Made by a program: the position numbers and the translations under genes | The notes under the pieces: model-generated | The model's input: the letters and a program-made list of their open reading frames with translations, nothing else | Told to the model about the DNA's origin: nothing | Database searches by the model: none | Shown: positions 10,503 through 19,090 of the stretch, one piece after another | Position numbering within the stretch: the first letter of the stretch is position 1 | Layout of the letters: each line of letters opens with the position of its first letter | Source of the DNA: Porticoccus sp. | GTDB taxonomy: Bacteria > Pseudomonadota > Gammaproteobacteria > Pseudomonadales > Porticoccaceae | Direction of reading: 5' to 3' | Length of the DNA stretch: 34,631 nucleotides | NCBI GenBank assembly: GCA_018066715.1 | Contig: JAGPWA010000131.1 | Coordinates: forward strand, 1 to 34,631

Positions 10503-10995
10503 ATTAACTTTTATACTGATCTTTGTTAGCTGGTGCTCGCTGACCACAGCACTCCCAAGTGATCGACAGCAACCTATTAAAATCGAATCTGATCGCGCAG
10601 AAAAAGATGAGAAAAAAGGTACCACTGTCTACGAAGGTTCTGTTGTTATTCGGCAGGGTACCATCAAGATTAACGCCGATAAGGTGACTGTCTTCAGTGA
10701 CTCTAACCAGGTAGATAAAATCATCTGTATTGGTAAGCCCGCCCATTATCAACAACGACCCAACCTTGAAGATGGGTTGGTTTTTGCCAGTGGCAACACC
10801 ATTGAATACTACTTAGCCAGCGACAAAATATTTCTGTTAAAAAATGCCAGCCTTGAACAAAATGGCACCACTATCACGGGCGATAAAATCAATTACGACC
10901 TCAGGGCTGAAGTGGTCAAGGCCAGTGCTGGCGACAATACCCGCCAGCGCATTCAAATGGTCATCCCCCCAAGCAACCAGAAGGATGACAATTAA
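10492..10995 (+). CDS. lptA: LPS transport periplasmic protein LptA
   Basis: Periplasmic bridge protein that polymerises between LptC and LptD to move lipopolysaccharide across the periplasm. At 167 residues it has a signal peptide ([21 protein letters not shown]) and the OstA/LptA fold: [33 protein letters not shown] and a later [10 protein letters not shown] repeat. The GTG start at 10492 lies inside the end of lptC with GGGG about six bases upstream. Its stop overlaps the lptB ATG by one base. Confidence 0.92.
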   Translation: MHFKLTFILIFVSWCSLTTALPSDRQQPIKIESDRAEKDEKKGTTVYEGSVVIRQGTIKINADKVTVFSDSNQVDKIICIGKPAHYQQRPNLEDGLVFASGNTIEYYLASDKIFLLKNASLEQNGTTITGDKINYDLRAEVVKASAGDNTRQRIQMVIPPSNQKDDN

Positions 10996-11720
10996 TGGCC
11001 GTACTCAAGGCCTCTAATCTTGTTAAGAGCTATAAAAAAAGACCGGTTATTCGAGATGTATCTCTGACGGTAGAAAGTGGCGCTATCGTAGGGCTTCTTG
11101 GCCCCAATGGTGCGGGGAAAACAACCTGCTTCTATATGATTGTTGGCCTGGTTTCTCAAGATGGCGGCACTGTTCACATCGACGGTGAAGACATTACCCA
11201 CCTGCCAATGCATGGCCGCGCACGCAAAGGTATCGGTTACCTCCCCCAAGAAGCCTCTGTATTCCGCAAGATGACCGTACAGAACAATATTATGGCTATT
11301 CTTGAAACCCGCCAGGATTTGGATCTCGGTCAACGCAAGGAGCATATGGAACGACTGCTTCAGGAGTTCCACCTTACCCAGATTCGAGACACCCTAGGCA
11401 TCAGCCTTTCCGGCGGAGAGCGTCGCAGAGTAGAAATTGCTCGGGCCCTGGCCATGGAACCCGCCTTCATACTTCTCGATGAGCCATTTGCCGGGGTAGA
11501 CCCCATTTCGGTGAACGATATCAAACAGATCATCCGCCATCTGCGCGACAAAGGCATCGGTGTACTTATTACAGACCATAACGTTCGAGAAACACTGGAT
11601 ATCTGCGAGCACGCTTATATCGTGGGTGAAGGAAAAGTAATCGCCGAAGGCCATGCCAGCGAGATTATTGCTAACCAACAGGTCCGCGATATCTATCTAG
11701 GTGAAGACTTTACCCTGTAA
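10995..11720 (+). CDS. lptB: LPS export ABC transporter ATP-binding protein LptB
   Basis: Cytoplasmic ATPase that powers LPS extraction by the LptB2FGC complex. At 241 residues it is full length. It shows the Walker [10 protein letters not shown] (36-44), Q-loop, ABC signature [17 protein letters not shown], Walker [14 protein letters not shown] and the switch histidine in [12 protein letters not shown]. The start codon overlaps the lptA stop (TAATG). rpoN follows after a 112-base gap that contains a sigma-54-like promoter. Confidence 0.97.
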   Translation: MAVLKASNLVKSYKKRPVIRDVSLTVESGAIVGLLGPNGAGKTTCFYMIVGLVSQDGGTVHIDGEDITHLPMHGRARKGIGYLPQEASVFRKMTVQNNIMAILETRQDLDLGQRKEHMERLLQEFHLTQIRDTLGISLSGGERRRVEIARALAMEPAFILLDEPFAGVDPISVNDIKQIIRHLRDKGIGVLITDHNVRETLDICEHAYIVGEGKVIAEGHASEIIANQQVRDIYLGEDFTL

Positions 11721-11743
11721 GTTTTCACTGCAAAAACACCTTA

Positions 11744-11759
11744 CGGCACAAAATTTGCT
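11744..11759 (+). promoter_or_regulatory. Sigma-54 (-24/-12) promoter-like site before rpoN
   Basis: CGGCACAAAATTTGCT matches the sigma-54 consensus TGGCAC(G)-N4-TTGC(A/T). GG is at 11745-11746 and GC at 11757-11758 with exactly ten bases between. It lies about 75 bases before the rpoN ATG, so transcription would begin near 11770 and leave a roughly 60-base leader. I see no NtrC-type palindrome in the gap. The site could be an activated promoter or a repressive binding site for the gene's own product. Confidence 0.6.
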
Positions 11760-11832
11760 TGTCACATAACCCGCACACAGACTACACTTTCATTGTGAGT
11801 ATTAACTTCTATCAAAGCAGCCCCACCCGTAG

Positions 11833-13329
11833 ATGAAAGCCAGCCTGCAACTGAAAATTGGTCACCAACTGACCATGACTCCACAGCTGCAACAGGCCAT
11901 TCGCCTCCTACAGCTATCATCACTAGAGCTCCATCAGGAAATCCAGCAAAACCTCTACGACAACCCCCTGCTGGAACTGTCTGAAGAATCAGAAAACCCA
12001 CCTGAACGCGTTGAAGGCACACAAGGCTCTCAGAGTGCCGAACCAAAGGCTCAGGGCGAACCTGTGGAGCATGAGCCCATAGATAACGCCACTCGGGATC
12101 TCAACGGAGAGGACTGGGAAAATAAAATCCCACAGGATCTCCCCGTCGATGCCAACTGGGATGACATCTATCAACCCAGCTCTGGTGCAAAAACACTAGG
12201 CCCCGAAACCCGGGACTTCGACAGTGTTCACAGTGTTACGGCATCACTTCAAGACCACCTTCTTTGGCAGCTCAACCTAACGCCCCTTTCAGCAACAGAC
12301 AACTTGATCGGCGAAAATATTATTGACGGTATCGACACCAGCGGCATGCTGACCGTTCCCGTAGAAGAAATATGGGCATCCCTTGACGATGAAATTGAAC
12401 TGGATGAAGTGGTTGCTGTACTTCATCGCATCCAGCAGTTTGACCCCCCTGGCGTGGGTGCAACCAACTTATCTGAGTGCTTACTAATTCAGCTCAATCA
12501 ATTTTCTTCCGACACAACACTCTGGAACGAAGCGAAGCAGTTAGTATCGAACCACCTAGAACTTATAGGCCAGCGTGATTACCGACGGCTAGAAAAGGTC
12601 ACCGGATACACACAAGAGGTACTGGAACGTGCCATCCAGCTGATTCAAACACTATCCCCCCACCCGGGAGAAGCAATCAATTCAGATGATACAGAGTATG
12701 TTGTTCCAGATGCGCGCGTCACAAAAGTGGACGACCACTGGCAGGTATTCCTAAACCAGGACATCACGCCTCGCCTGAACATCAATCAACAATATGCAAA
12801 AATGATCCGCCGAGCTGATTCCAGCCAAGACAACACTTTTCTAAAAAGCCACTTACAAGAGGCCAAATGGTTCCTGCGTAGTATCGAGAGCCGGAATGAC
12901 ACTCTGCTGAGAGTATCGTCCTGTATTGTTGACCTCCAGCAAGGCTTTTTAGCCCAGGGCCCAGAAGCTATGCGCCCTATGGTATTAGCCGATATTGCCG
13001 AACGGCTAGAGCTACATGAGTCAACCATTTCCAGAGTCACCACCCAGAAGTACCTAGACACCCCCCAAGGGGTGTTTGAATTGAAATACTTTTTTTCCAG
13101 TCATGTGTCTACAGCCAGCGGTGGGGAGTGTTCATCTACCGCTATTCGCGCTATCCTAAAAAAGATGATTAGTGCAGAAAATTCCGCCAAACCACTCAGC
13201 GATAGCAAGCTCACCACATTGTTTCAGGACATGGGCATCCAGGTCGCCAGACGCACAGTGGCCAAATATAGAGAGGGGATGGGCATCCCTTCTTCCAGTG
13301 AACGGAAACGTTATAAACCTCATGCTTAA
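11833..13329 (+). CDS. rpoN: RNA polymerase sigma-54 factor
   Basis: Alternative sigma factor for enhancer-dependent transcription, including nitrogen-regulated genes. At 498 residues it is full length. Region I is the glutamine/leucine-rich activator-interacting segment (GHQLTMTPQLQQAIRLLQLSS). An acidic region II follows (about 55-115). The core-binding domain and the helix-turn-helix with ESTISRVTTQKYLDTPQGVFELKYFFS come next, and the protein ends with the diagnostic RpoN box ARRTVAKYRE. Downstream hpf, ptsN, rapZ and ptsO keep the order conserved in gammaproteobacteria. A sigma-54-type promoter lies just ahead of it. Confidence 0.98.
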   Translation: MKASLQLKIGHQLTMTPQLQQAIRLLQLSSLELHQEIQQNLYDNPLLELSEESENPPERVEGTQGSQSAEPKAQGEPVEHEPIDNATRDLNGEDWENKIPQDLPVDANWDDIYQPSSGAKTLGPETRDFDSVHSVTASLQDHLLWQLNLTPLSATDNLIGENIIDGIDTSGMLTVPVEEIWASLDDEIELDEVVAVLHRIQQFDPPGVGATNLSECLLIQLNQFSSDTTLWNEAKQLVSNHLELIGQRDYRRLEKVTGYTQEVLERAIQLIQTLSPHPGEAINSDDTEYVVPDARVTKVDDHWQVFLNQDITPRLNINQQYAKMIRRADSSQDNTFLKSHLQEAKWFLRSIESRNDTLLRVSSCIVDLQQGFLAQGPEAMRPMVLADIAERLELHESTISRVTTQKYLDTPQGVFELKYFFSSHVSTASGGECSSTAIRAILKKMISAENSAKPLSDSKLTTLFQDMGIQVARRTVAKYREGMGIPSSSERKRYKPHA

Positions 13330-13365
13330 CCCTATATTTAAACCTCTCAAAACAAGGAGAACCGC

Positions 13366-13653
13366 ATGCAATTAAACATCAGCGGGCACCACCTCGACAT
13401 TACTGACCCCATTAAAGATTACGTGATCAACAAACTATCCAAGTTGGAGCGACACCATGATCGCATCACCAGCACCAACGTTATTCTTTCGGTAGAAAAG
13501 TTGGTTCAGAAAGCGGAAGCTACGGTACATGTGAGCGGCGGAGAATTTTTTGCCGACTCTGAACATGATGACCTCTATGCTGCCATCGACATCCTGACGG
13601 ACAAACTTGATCGTCAGCTGATTAAACACAAGGAAAAAAACCGCGTTAGATAA
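13366..13653 (+). CDS. hpf: Ribosome hibernation promoting factor, short form
   Basis: Small ribosome-associated protein (95 residues) that binds the 30S decoding region and promotes inactive 100S dimers in starved cells. The beta-alpha-beta-beta-beta-alpha fold is clear: MQLNISGHHLDITDPIKDYV, a conserved KLERHHDRIT turn, EATVHVSGGEFFA and the final helix DDLYAAIDILTDKLDRQLIKHKEK. It lacks the long C-terminal dimerisation domain of the long form. A good AAGGAG site precedes the ATG. It lies 36 bases after rpoN and 6 before ptsN. Confidence 0.95.
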   Translation: MQLNISGHHLDITDPIKDYVINKLSKLERHHDRITSTNVILSVEKLVQKAEATVHVSGGEFFADSEHDDLYAAIDILTDKLDRQLIKHKEKNRVR

Positions 13654-13659
13654 CTGCCT

Positions 13660-14124
13660 ATGAAACTGATCGACATACTGCCCCCCGAGAACACCGCATC
13701 CGATGCTCCCGGGGGAAGCAAAAAAAGAGTCCTTGAACACCTATCACACTTCCTAGCAGATCGTATGACGGGAGTCGATGCAGATGAAATTTATCTGGGA
13801 CTCCTTGCCCGCGAACGGCTTGGCAGCACCGGTATTGGGGAGGGTGTCGCCATCCCCCACTGCCGTATGGCCAGTTGCGACAAGATTACTGGCGCCCTAC
13901 TTAAACTCAACGATCCAGTGGACTTCGACTCAATCGATGGCGTTTCAGTAGATCTGGTTTTCGCCCTAATCGTGCCCGAAGAACAAAATGACGAGCATCT
14001 TCAGGTACTCTCCTCCATTGCAGAATTACTACAAGAGGAAGAGGTTCGAGCCCAGCTTCGCCAAGCCACCTCCAACGAAATACTCTACCGTGCCGCCACA
14101 ACTGACCGGCCAGCCCAAGGATAA
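13660..14124 (+). CDS. ptsN: Nitrogen PTS EIIA protein (EIIA-Ntr)
   Basis: Phosphoacceptor at the end of the PtsP-NPr-EIIANtr relay, used for regulation rather than sugar uptake (potassium, nitrogen and envelope signals). At 154 residues it has the EIIA type-2 fold. The phosphorylated histidine sits in GEGVAIPHCRM (His67), after the conserved RERLGSTGIGEG stretch. Membership of the rpoN cluster, with rapZ and ptsO following, supports the assignment over a sugar-specific EIIA. It starts six bases after hpf. Confidence 0.95.
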   Translation: MKLIDILPPENTASDAPGGSKKRVLEHLSHFLADRMTGVDADEIYLGLLARERLGSTGIGEGVAIPHCRMASCDKITGALLKLNDPVDFDSIDGVSVDLVFALIVPEEQNDEHLQVLSSIAELLQEEEVRAQLRQATSNEILYRAATTDRPAQG

Positions 14125-14130
14125 CAAACC

Positions 14131-14991
14131 ATGCGATTGGTGGTAGTCAGTGGTCGATCGGGCTCCGGAAAAAGTACGGCACTTAATGTGCTGGAAGATG
14201 TGGGATTCACCTGTATCGACAATCTACCCGCAAGCCTACTACCCGGCTTATTTGAGCAAACCACCCACAAACAGGGAAACAATTGGCTGGAAAATATTGC
14301 CGTGGGTATCGATGCAAGAAACCTCATCGGCGACCTCAATCAACTGCCCAGTATTCTTGATGAACTCAAAGCAACGGGTATCGATTATGAAGTCATCTTT
14401 CTCGATGCCAGAACGTCAGTATTAATTCAGCGGTTCAGTGAAACCCGCCGCAAACACCCGCTAAGTTCAGAACAGATTGATCTCAAAGAAGCTATTGCTC
14501 TAGAAACCACACTTCTAGAGCCCATAGCCTCTATCGCCAATCGCAGGATCGATACCAGCAACATGACCCTGCATCAATTGCGCGATATCACCAAAAAACA
14601 AATTGCCCACTCAAACAATGGCGATATGGCCATTCTTTTTGAGTCATTTGCCTTCAAGCGTGGTGTTCCATCTGATGCTGACTTTGTATTCGATGTCCGC
14701 TGCCTGCCAAATCCCTACTGGAAACACTCACTCAGGCCCTTTTGCGGCAACGACGAGCCCGTCATAGAGTTCCTTGAATCACAGCCAGAAGTAGCCGCCA
14801 TGCTGGCTGACATCAATGGTTTTATGACTCGCTGGCTACCCCGTTTTCGCGCTAACAATCGTAGCTACTTAACCATTGCCATAGGTTGTACTGGCGGCCA
14901 ACACCGCTCTGTATATATCAGCAACACACTGGGTGAATACTTTGGCAGCCAATACCCAAATACACAGGTTCGACACAGGGAGCTCACTTGA
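14131..14991 (+). CDS. rapZ: RNase adapter protein RapZ
   Basis: P-loop protein. In enterics RapZ binds the small RNA GlmZ and brings RNase E to it, so controlling glmS and amino-sugar supply. At 286 residues it is full length. The N-terminal Walker A is VSGRSGSGKST, and a Walker B-like EVIFLDA and RFSETRRKHPL follow. The C-terminal domain carries VFDVRCLPNPYW, the LTIAIGCTGGQHRSV phosphate-binding-like loop and the terminal basic RHREL. It is 6 bases after ptsN. Whether a GlmZ-type RNA exists in this organism cannot be seen here. Confidence 0.96.
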   Translation: MRLVVVSGRSGSGKSTALNVLEDVGFTCIDNLPASLLPGLFEQTTHKQGNNWLENIAVGIDARNLIGDLNQLPSILDELKATGIDYEVIFLDARTSVLIQRFSETRRKHPLSSEQIDLKEAIALETTLLEPIASIANRRIDTSNMTLHQLRDITKKQIAHSNNGDMAILFESFAFKRGVPSDADFVFDVRCLPNPYWKHSLRPFCGNDEPVIEFLESQPEVAAMLADINGFMTRWLPRFRANNRSYLTIAIGCTGGQHRSVYISNTLGEYFGSQYPNTQVRHRELT

Positions 14992-15040
14992 TGTTACTTA
15001 ATCCCTTGGCACTTGACAGAAACACCAACCGCAGGCTTTT

Positions 15041-15322
15041 ATGTCGTCCATGATTTGCGTAGAACTTACTATCATCAACAAGCTGGGGCTGCATGCACGC
15101 GCCGCGGCCAAACTGGCATCGACGACTGGAAAGTATGGTTGCACCATCAAAACCGGTCGAAAGCCCGACAAGCTGGTGGATGCCAAAAGCGTGATGTCCT
15201 TAATGCTTCTAGCTGCGAGCCAAGGAACAACCCTACACTTTCACTTTGAAGGTGATGACGCAAAGAAGGCGCACCAAGACGTTGAGCAACTCATAGCAAA
15301 CCGCTTTGATGAAGAGCGGTAG
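15041..15322 (+). CDS. ptsO: Phosphocarrier protein NPr (HPr-like)
   Basis: HPr-family carrier that passes phosphate from PtsP to EIIANtr. At 93 residues it fits the family. The active-site histidine is in NKLGLHARAAAKLA (His18), followed by GRKPDKLVDAKSVMSLMLLAA, close to the Pseudomonas PtsO pattern. The conserved HPr serine region is DAKSVMSL. Two candidate starts exist, ATG 15041 and ATG 15050. Neither has a strong ribosome-binding site and I keep the longer. It lies 49 bases after rapZ and closes the rpoN cluster. Confidence 0.92.
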   Translation: MSSMICVELTIINKLGLHARAAAKLASTTGKYGCTIKTGRKPDKLVDAKSVMSLMLLAASQGTTLHFHFEGDDAKKAHQDVEQLIANRFDEER

Positions 15323-15449
15323 CCCCAAAACGAACACCCCACAAACCCAACAAACAACCCTGTCCATCCCGCTGATAATGCTATAAATTTTTACCTCCCG
15401 CCTATAAACTATCATTCACCTACAACGGTACTCAGGAATTACCTCACCC

Positions 15450-16808
15450 ATGCAGGCGCCCAACGAAAAAGTCAGCCAGCTATCACAGCTAGCCAGCGTT
15501 AATGAGCTGATGGATTCCAGTAATGTGCGCTTATTGCGCCATATGCTGAACGACCTGACGCCTGCAGATATTGCCGATCAAATTGAATCCGCACCGCCGA
15601 AGGCACGCCGCGTGCTATGGGATCTGGTCGACACGGAGTTTGAAGGCGAGGTGATCGGTGAGCTCAGCGAAGAGCTCCGAGGTGAAATTCTCAAGGAGAT
15701 GAAAAGCCATGAGGTCGCCACACTAACCGAAGGTCTCGACCCTGACGATGTGGCTGATATCCTTCAGCAGCTCCCAGAAAAAGTAATCCCTGAAGTCCTG
15801 CAAGCCATGACTACTCAGGACCGCCAACGTGTTGAAACCGTTCTCACTTATGACGAGGACACAGCTGGCGGGCTGATGAATACGGACACCATCACCGTCC
15901 GGCCAGACATGACCCTTGATGTGGTTTTACGTTACCTTCGTCGCCACGAAGAAATCCCACAGACCACTGACAGCCTCTTCGTGGTTAACCGGGAAGATAC
16001 TTTTCTGGGAATTTTGCCTTTAAGTAAACTGCTCACATCAAGTCCCAATATTACCGTACGCGAAATCACCATGACAAAGGTCGAGGCTATTCCCGCCGAC
16101 ATGCCCGACTCAGAAGTAGCTCGCTTGTTTGAAAAACACAACTGGGTTTCTGCGCCGGTAATCAATGAGGGCAACAAATTACTGGGGCGAATCACTATTG
16201 ATGACGTGGTGGATGTCATTATGGATGATGCCGACCACTCACTGCTCGGCCTCGCTGGATTGAGTGACGAAGAAGAAACCTTCGCGTCTATTCGTCGTAC
16301 TGCACCCCGCCGTGCTATTTGGCTCGGCGTGAACCTGATGACAGCCATCCTTGCCTCTGCCGTCATTAATATCTTTGAGGCCACCATCGACAAAGTGGTG
16401 GCTCTGGCTATTTTAATGCCCATTGTTGCCAGCATGGGCGGTGTAGCCGGAAGCCAAACACTGACGGTGGTGATTCGCGGTATGGCTTTGGGCCAAGTCA
16501 GTCGAAACAATTTACGATGGCTGCTCAGCAAGGAATTTGCTGTAGGCGCGCTCAATGGCATGTTGTGGGCACTGGTCATGGGAGCCGTAGCAGCCCTCTG
16601 GTTCAAAGACCCAATGATTGCTGTCATTATTGCGGCGGCCATGATGATCAACCTCATTGCGGCCGCACTGGCCGGTGCAGCACTACCGGTCATCCTCAAA
16701 GCTTGCAAGATTGACCCCGCATTGGCTGGCAGTGTCGCGCTGACCACTATTACCGATGTAGTAGGCTTCCTTTCATTCCTGGGACTGGCAACTATAGTTT
16801 ATGGTTAA
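15450..16808 (+). CDS. mgtE: Magnesium transporter MgtE
   Basis: Inner-membrane Mg2+ channel gated by cytoplasmic Mg2+. At 452 residues the layout is standard. An acidic MgtE_N superhelical domain comes first (about 1-135; LNDLTPADIADQIESAPPK, GLDPDDVADILQQLPE). A CBS pair follows (about 150-260), entered through YDEDTAGGLMNTD. Five hydrophobic segments (about 285-452) include the pore-associated PIVASMGGVAGSQTL and the NLIAAALAGAALP helix. The preceding 127-base gap after ptsO has AT-rich promoter-like runs (CTATAAATTTT, CCTATAAACT) but no clear Mg2+-sensing leader. darP follows six bases later. Confidence 0.95.
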   Translation: MQAPNEKVSQLSQLASVNELMDSSNVRLLRHMLNDLTPADIADQIESAPPKARRVLWDLVDTEFEGEVIGELSEELRGEILKEMKSHEVATLTEGLDPDDVADILQQLPEKVIPEVLQAMTTQDRQRVETVLTYDEDTAGGLMNTDTITVRPDMTLDVVLRYLRRHEEIPQTTDSLFVVNREDTFLGILPLSKLLTSSPNITVREITMTKVEAIPADMPDSEVARLFEKHNWVSAPVINEGNKLLGRITIDDVVDVIMDDADHSLLGLAGLSDEEETFASIRRTAPRRAIWLGVNLMTAILASAVINIFEATIDKVVALAILMPIVASMGGVAGSQTLTVVIRGMALGQVSRNNLRWLLSKEFAVGALNGMLWALVMGAVAALWFKDPMIAVIIAAAMMINLIAAALAGAALPVILKACKIDPALAGSVALTTITDVVGFLSFLGLATIVYG

Positions 16809-16814
16809 AATATT

Positions 16815-17345
16815 ATGAGCGATGAACAACTTTCCGATGAGCATCAAAAAAAGCAAGCTCCAGAAGAAGAACCAAAGAGTAAATCCGCCCTCAAACGTGA
16901 AATGACCGCCCTGCAAAAAATTGGGGAAGAGTTGGTTGATTTATCCTCCTCTCAACTGGCTAAAATCTCCATGCCAGAACTACTGAAAGATGCCATCATG
17001 TTGGCCCGCCGGCTAAAAAACCGTGAAGGGAAGCGCAGGCAATTACAGTATATCGGCAAGATTATGCGGAACATTGATAGTGATGCAATTAGGCAACGTC
17101 TAGATAGTTTCAACCACCAAAGCCAGGCTTATCGCCAGAAATTCCATCAACTGGAACAATGGCGAGACCGACTGATGGCCGATGGAGATAAAGCCCTTGA
17201 TGAACTACTCAAAGAGTCGCCTGAAGTGGACAGGCAACACTTGCGACAGTTAATACGCCAGGCACAAAAAGAAATATCCCAAGGCAAGCCGCCTGCAGCT
17301 AGCCGAAAAATCTTCAAATATTTACAAGAAAATATAGCGTTGTAA
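16815..17345 (+). CDS. darP: Ribosome biogenesis factor DarP/YjgA (DUF615)
   Basis: Small basic, helical protein of 176 residues in the DUF615/YjgA family, which associates with late 50S ribosomal subunit precursors. The family pattern SKSALKREMTALQKIGEEL opens the conserved region after a charged, low-complexity N-terminus. It continues through LKNREGKRRQLQYIGKIMRNID and ends with the RQLIRQAQKEI and RKIFKYLQE helices. It starts six bases after mgtE without an obvious ribosome-binding site, so translational coupling is likely. It converges on pip. Confidence 0.93.
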   Translation: MSDEQLSDEHQKKQAPEEEPKSKSALKREMTALQKIGEELVDLSSSQLAKISMPELLKDAIMLARRLKNREGKRRQLQYIGKIMRNIDSDAIRQRLDSFNHQSQAYRQKFHQLEQWRDRLMADGDKALDELLKESPEVDRQHLRQLIRQAQKEISQGKPPAASRKIFKYLQENIAL

Positions 17346-17394
17346 TATTAAGTAGCAATATCGTGTAGCCTAGCCTCGGCTAAGCCAACACCGA

Positions 17395-18357
17395 TCAAGA
17401 GGCATCTTCCAGCGTCGTCACCATATCATCTGTCGCCTGAACTAGTGCCGCCAAGGTGCTAGGCTCGCTGGAAGCATGACCCGCATCACGAATAACTTCC
17501 AAGATAGACTCCGGCCATGCACGGTGCAAATCGAATGCCTGCCCTATGGGGCACACCATATCGTAGCGTCCATGAATAATGATGCCAGGAATCTCCTTTA
17601 AACGATTGGCCCGGGCAATAATTTCATTGTCTTCCAAAAAAGCATGGTTCACAAAATAGTGGGCCTCTATACGAGCCATCGCCAATGCCGTGTGCGGGCT
17701 TCCCAGATGAGCAACCAAACTTGGGTTGGGCTGCAAACTGGCACATCGCCCTTCCCATATGGACCAGGCTTTTGCCGCCGCCATTCGCGTCAACTCGTTA
17801 TCACCCACTAAGCGCTGGTAATACGCGGCCAACATATCACCCCGCTCTGAAGAAGGAATTGGGGCTAAATAGTCCCGCCAGTAATCAGGGAATACATGAC
17901 AAGCGCCGTCTTGATAAAACCATCGAATATCCTGCTTTCGGCAGAGAAAAATGCCCCGCAAAATCATACCCCGCACGTGCTCCGGGTATGACTGCGCATA
18001 AACCAGACTCAGTGTTGAGCCCCAGGAACCTCCGAACAACACCCATCGCTCAACCTTCATCAGCTCGCGAATTTTTTCCATATCGGATACCAGCTCGCTG
18101 GTATCATTCCCCGCTAATTCTGCGTGTGGCTTGGACCGACCACTACCTCGCTGATCAAACAAGATTATTCGGTATTTTTCCGGGTCAAAAAAACGGCGGT
18201 CATTTTCTGTGCATCCACCACCTGGACCACCATGCACAAACAACACGGGGATACCCTCGGGGTTACCCACCTCTTCAACGTAAATAGTATGGAGATCATC
18301 TACCGCTAGGCAGTGAGTGGCGTAAGGCTTGATTCGCGGAAAAAATGTTCTCATCAA
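17395..18357 (-). CDS. pip: Proline iminopeptidase
   Basis: Alpha/beta-hydrolase (peptidase S33) that removes N-terminal proline from peptides. At 320 residues it matches the family. Visible features are the oxyanion motif HGGPGGGC, FDQRGSGRSKPHA, the nucleophile elbow GGSWGSTLSL (Ser111), the catalytic aspartate in GRYDMVCP and the histidine in DAGHASSEP. Two adjacent ATGs (18357 and 18354) could start translation, and GGAAGGG lies just upstream of both. It is divergent from tag, with a 72-base gap once the shorter tag start is used. Confidence 0.93.
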   Translation of the reverse strand: MMRTFFPRIKPYATHCLAVDDLHTIYVEEVGNPEGIPVLFVHGGPGGGCTENDRRFFDPEKYRIILFDQRGSGRSKPHAELAGNDTSELVSDMEKIRELMKVERWVLFGGSWGSTLSLVYAQSYPEHVRGMILRGIFLCRKQDIRWFYQDGACHVFPDYWRDYLAPIPSSERGDMLAAYYQRLVGDNELTRMAAAKAWSIWEGRCASLQPNPSLVAHLGSPHTALAMARIEAHYFVNHAFLEDNEIIARANRLKEIPGIIIHGRYDMVCPIGQAFDLHRAWPESILEVIRDAGHASSEPSTLAALVQATDDMVTTLEDAS

Positions 18358-18429
18358 TTAGCCCTTCCAAGGGTGGCCCTCGCCGGAATAAAATATCCCC
18401 CAACACTCAAGTGCTCTACAGTTAACCCT

Positions 18430-19017
18430 ATGCCAGCTATCAAGAAAACGCAATTACCACGCTGTGAATGGTGTCTCAACGACTCACTTTACCTACGCTA
18501 TCATGACACTGAGTGGGGCTTACCCTGCACTGATGACCAAAAACTATTTGAATTTTTAATCCTGGAAAGCGCGCAAGCTGGTCTGGCCTGGATCACCATC
18601 CTGAGAAAACGTGAAAACTACCGACAGGCCTTCGCTGACTTTCAACCGGAAAGAGTCGCCCGATTTAACACCAGAAGTATTGAACGATTAATGCATGACT
18701 CGGGTATTGTGCGGAATAAAATGAAGATCAACAGTGCGATAAACAACGCGAAAAAGTTTCTAGATGTTCAGCAGCATGCTGGTAGTTTTTCCGATTACCT
18801 GTGGGGATTCACCAGCGGTGCACCCATCCTGAACCAATGGCAGAACCTTCAGCAAGTACCCGCCTCAACACCACTTTCTGAAACTATCAGCAAAGACATG
18901 AAACAAAGGGGGTTTCAATTTTTTGGCAAGACTATCTGCTACGCTTACATGCAAGCTGTCGGCCTTGTTAATGACCACACCATATCGTGTTTTCGACACA
19001 GGGAATGCCAGCGTTAG
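18430..19017 (+). CDS. tag: DNA-3-methyladenine glycosylase I
   Basis: Base-excision repair enzyme that removes 3-methyladenine from alkylated DNA. The track ORF opens at 18313, but that would overlap pip and adds residues foreign to the family. ATG 18430 begins MPAIKKTQLPRCEWCLND, aligns with known Tag proteins and gives 195 residues. Conserved parts are RYHDTEWGLPCTDDQKLFEFL, QAGLAWITILRKRENYRQAF, the helix-hairpin-helix region around HDSGIVRNKMKI, and the C-terminal GFQFFGKTICYAYMQAVGLVNDH with zinc-ligand histidine and cysteine. No strong ribosome-binding site is visible. Confidence 0.92.
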   Translation: MPAIKKTQLPRCEWCLNDSLYLRYHDTEWGLPCTDDQKLFEFLILESAQAGLAWITILRKRENYRQAFADFQPERVARFNTRSIERLMHDSGIVRNKMKINSAINNAKKFLDVQQHAGSFSDYLWGFTSGAPILNQWQNLQQVPASTPLSETISKDMKQRGFQFFGKTICYAYMQAVGLVNDHTISCFRHRECQR

Positions 19018-19031
19018 ATCTGGCACCCCTT
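19006..19031 (+). terminator. Possible weak terminator at the end of tag
   Basis: A TGCCAG/CTGGCA six-base stem with an eight-base loop spans the tag stop codon and is followed by CCCCTTTTT. The stem is short, so this is only a candidate. The gap to the convergent typA gene also holds a TAGAA/TTCTA pair next to T-rich runs, but no stronger hairpin. Confidence 0.35.
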
Positions 19032-19090
19032 TTTACACGCTAACCCTACAAACAAAAAAGCCTAGAATCGATTTCTAAAAAAGACCTCTT

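Noticed and set aside
15007-15022. TGGCAC sequence ahead of ptsO as a sigma-54 promoter
   Set aside because: The -12 GC is absent at the required spacing (AA is found instead).
15300-15320. ACCGCT/AGCGGT hairpin at the end of ptsO
   Set aside because: It lies within the coding end and is not followed by a T-run.
15932-16747. 271-codon minus-strand ORF
   Set aside because: It lies entirely inside mgtE in antisense and has a low-complexity serine/alanine/threonine composition typical of a shadow frame.
17360-17385. TAGCC-TC-GGCTA repeat between darP and pip
   Set aside because: A two-base loop cannot form as written and there is no T-run.
17685-18287. 200-codon plus-strand ORF
   Set aside because: It is antisense to pip, whose motifs are complete, and its translation resembles no family.
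18313-18429. N-terminal extension of tag in the ORF track
   Set aside because: It overlaps the start of pip, and the extra residues do not fit the Tag family, which begins near MPAIKKTQLPRCEWC.
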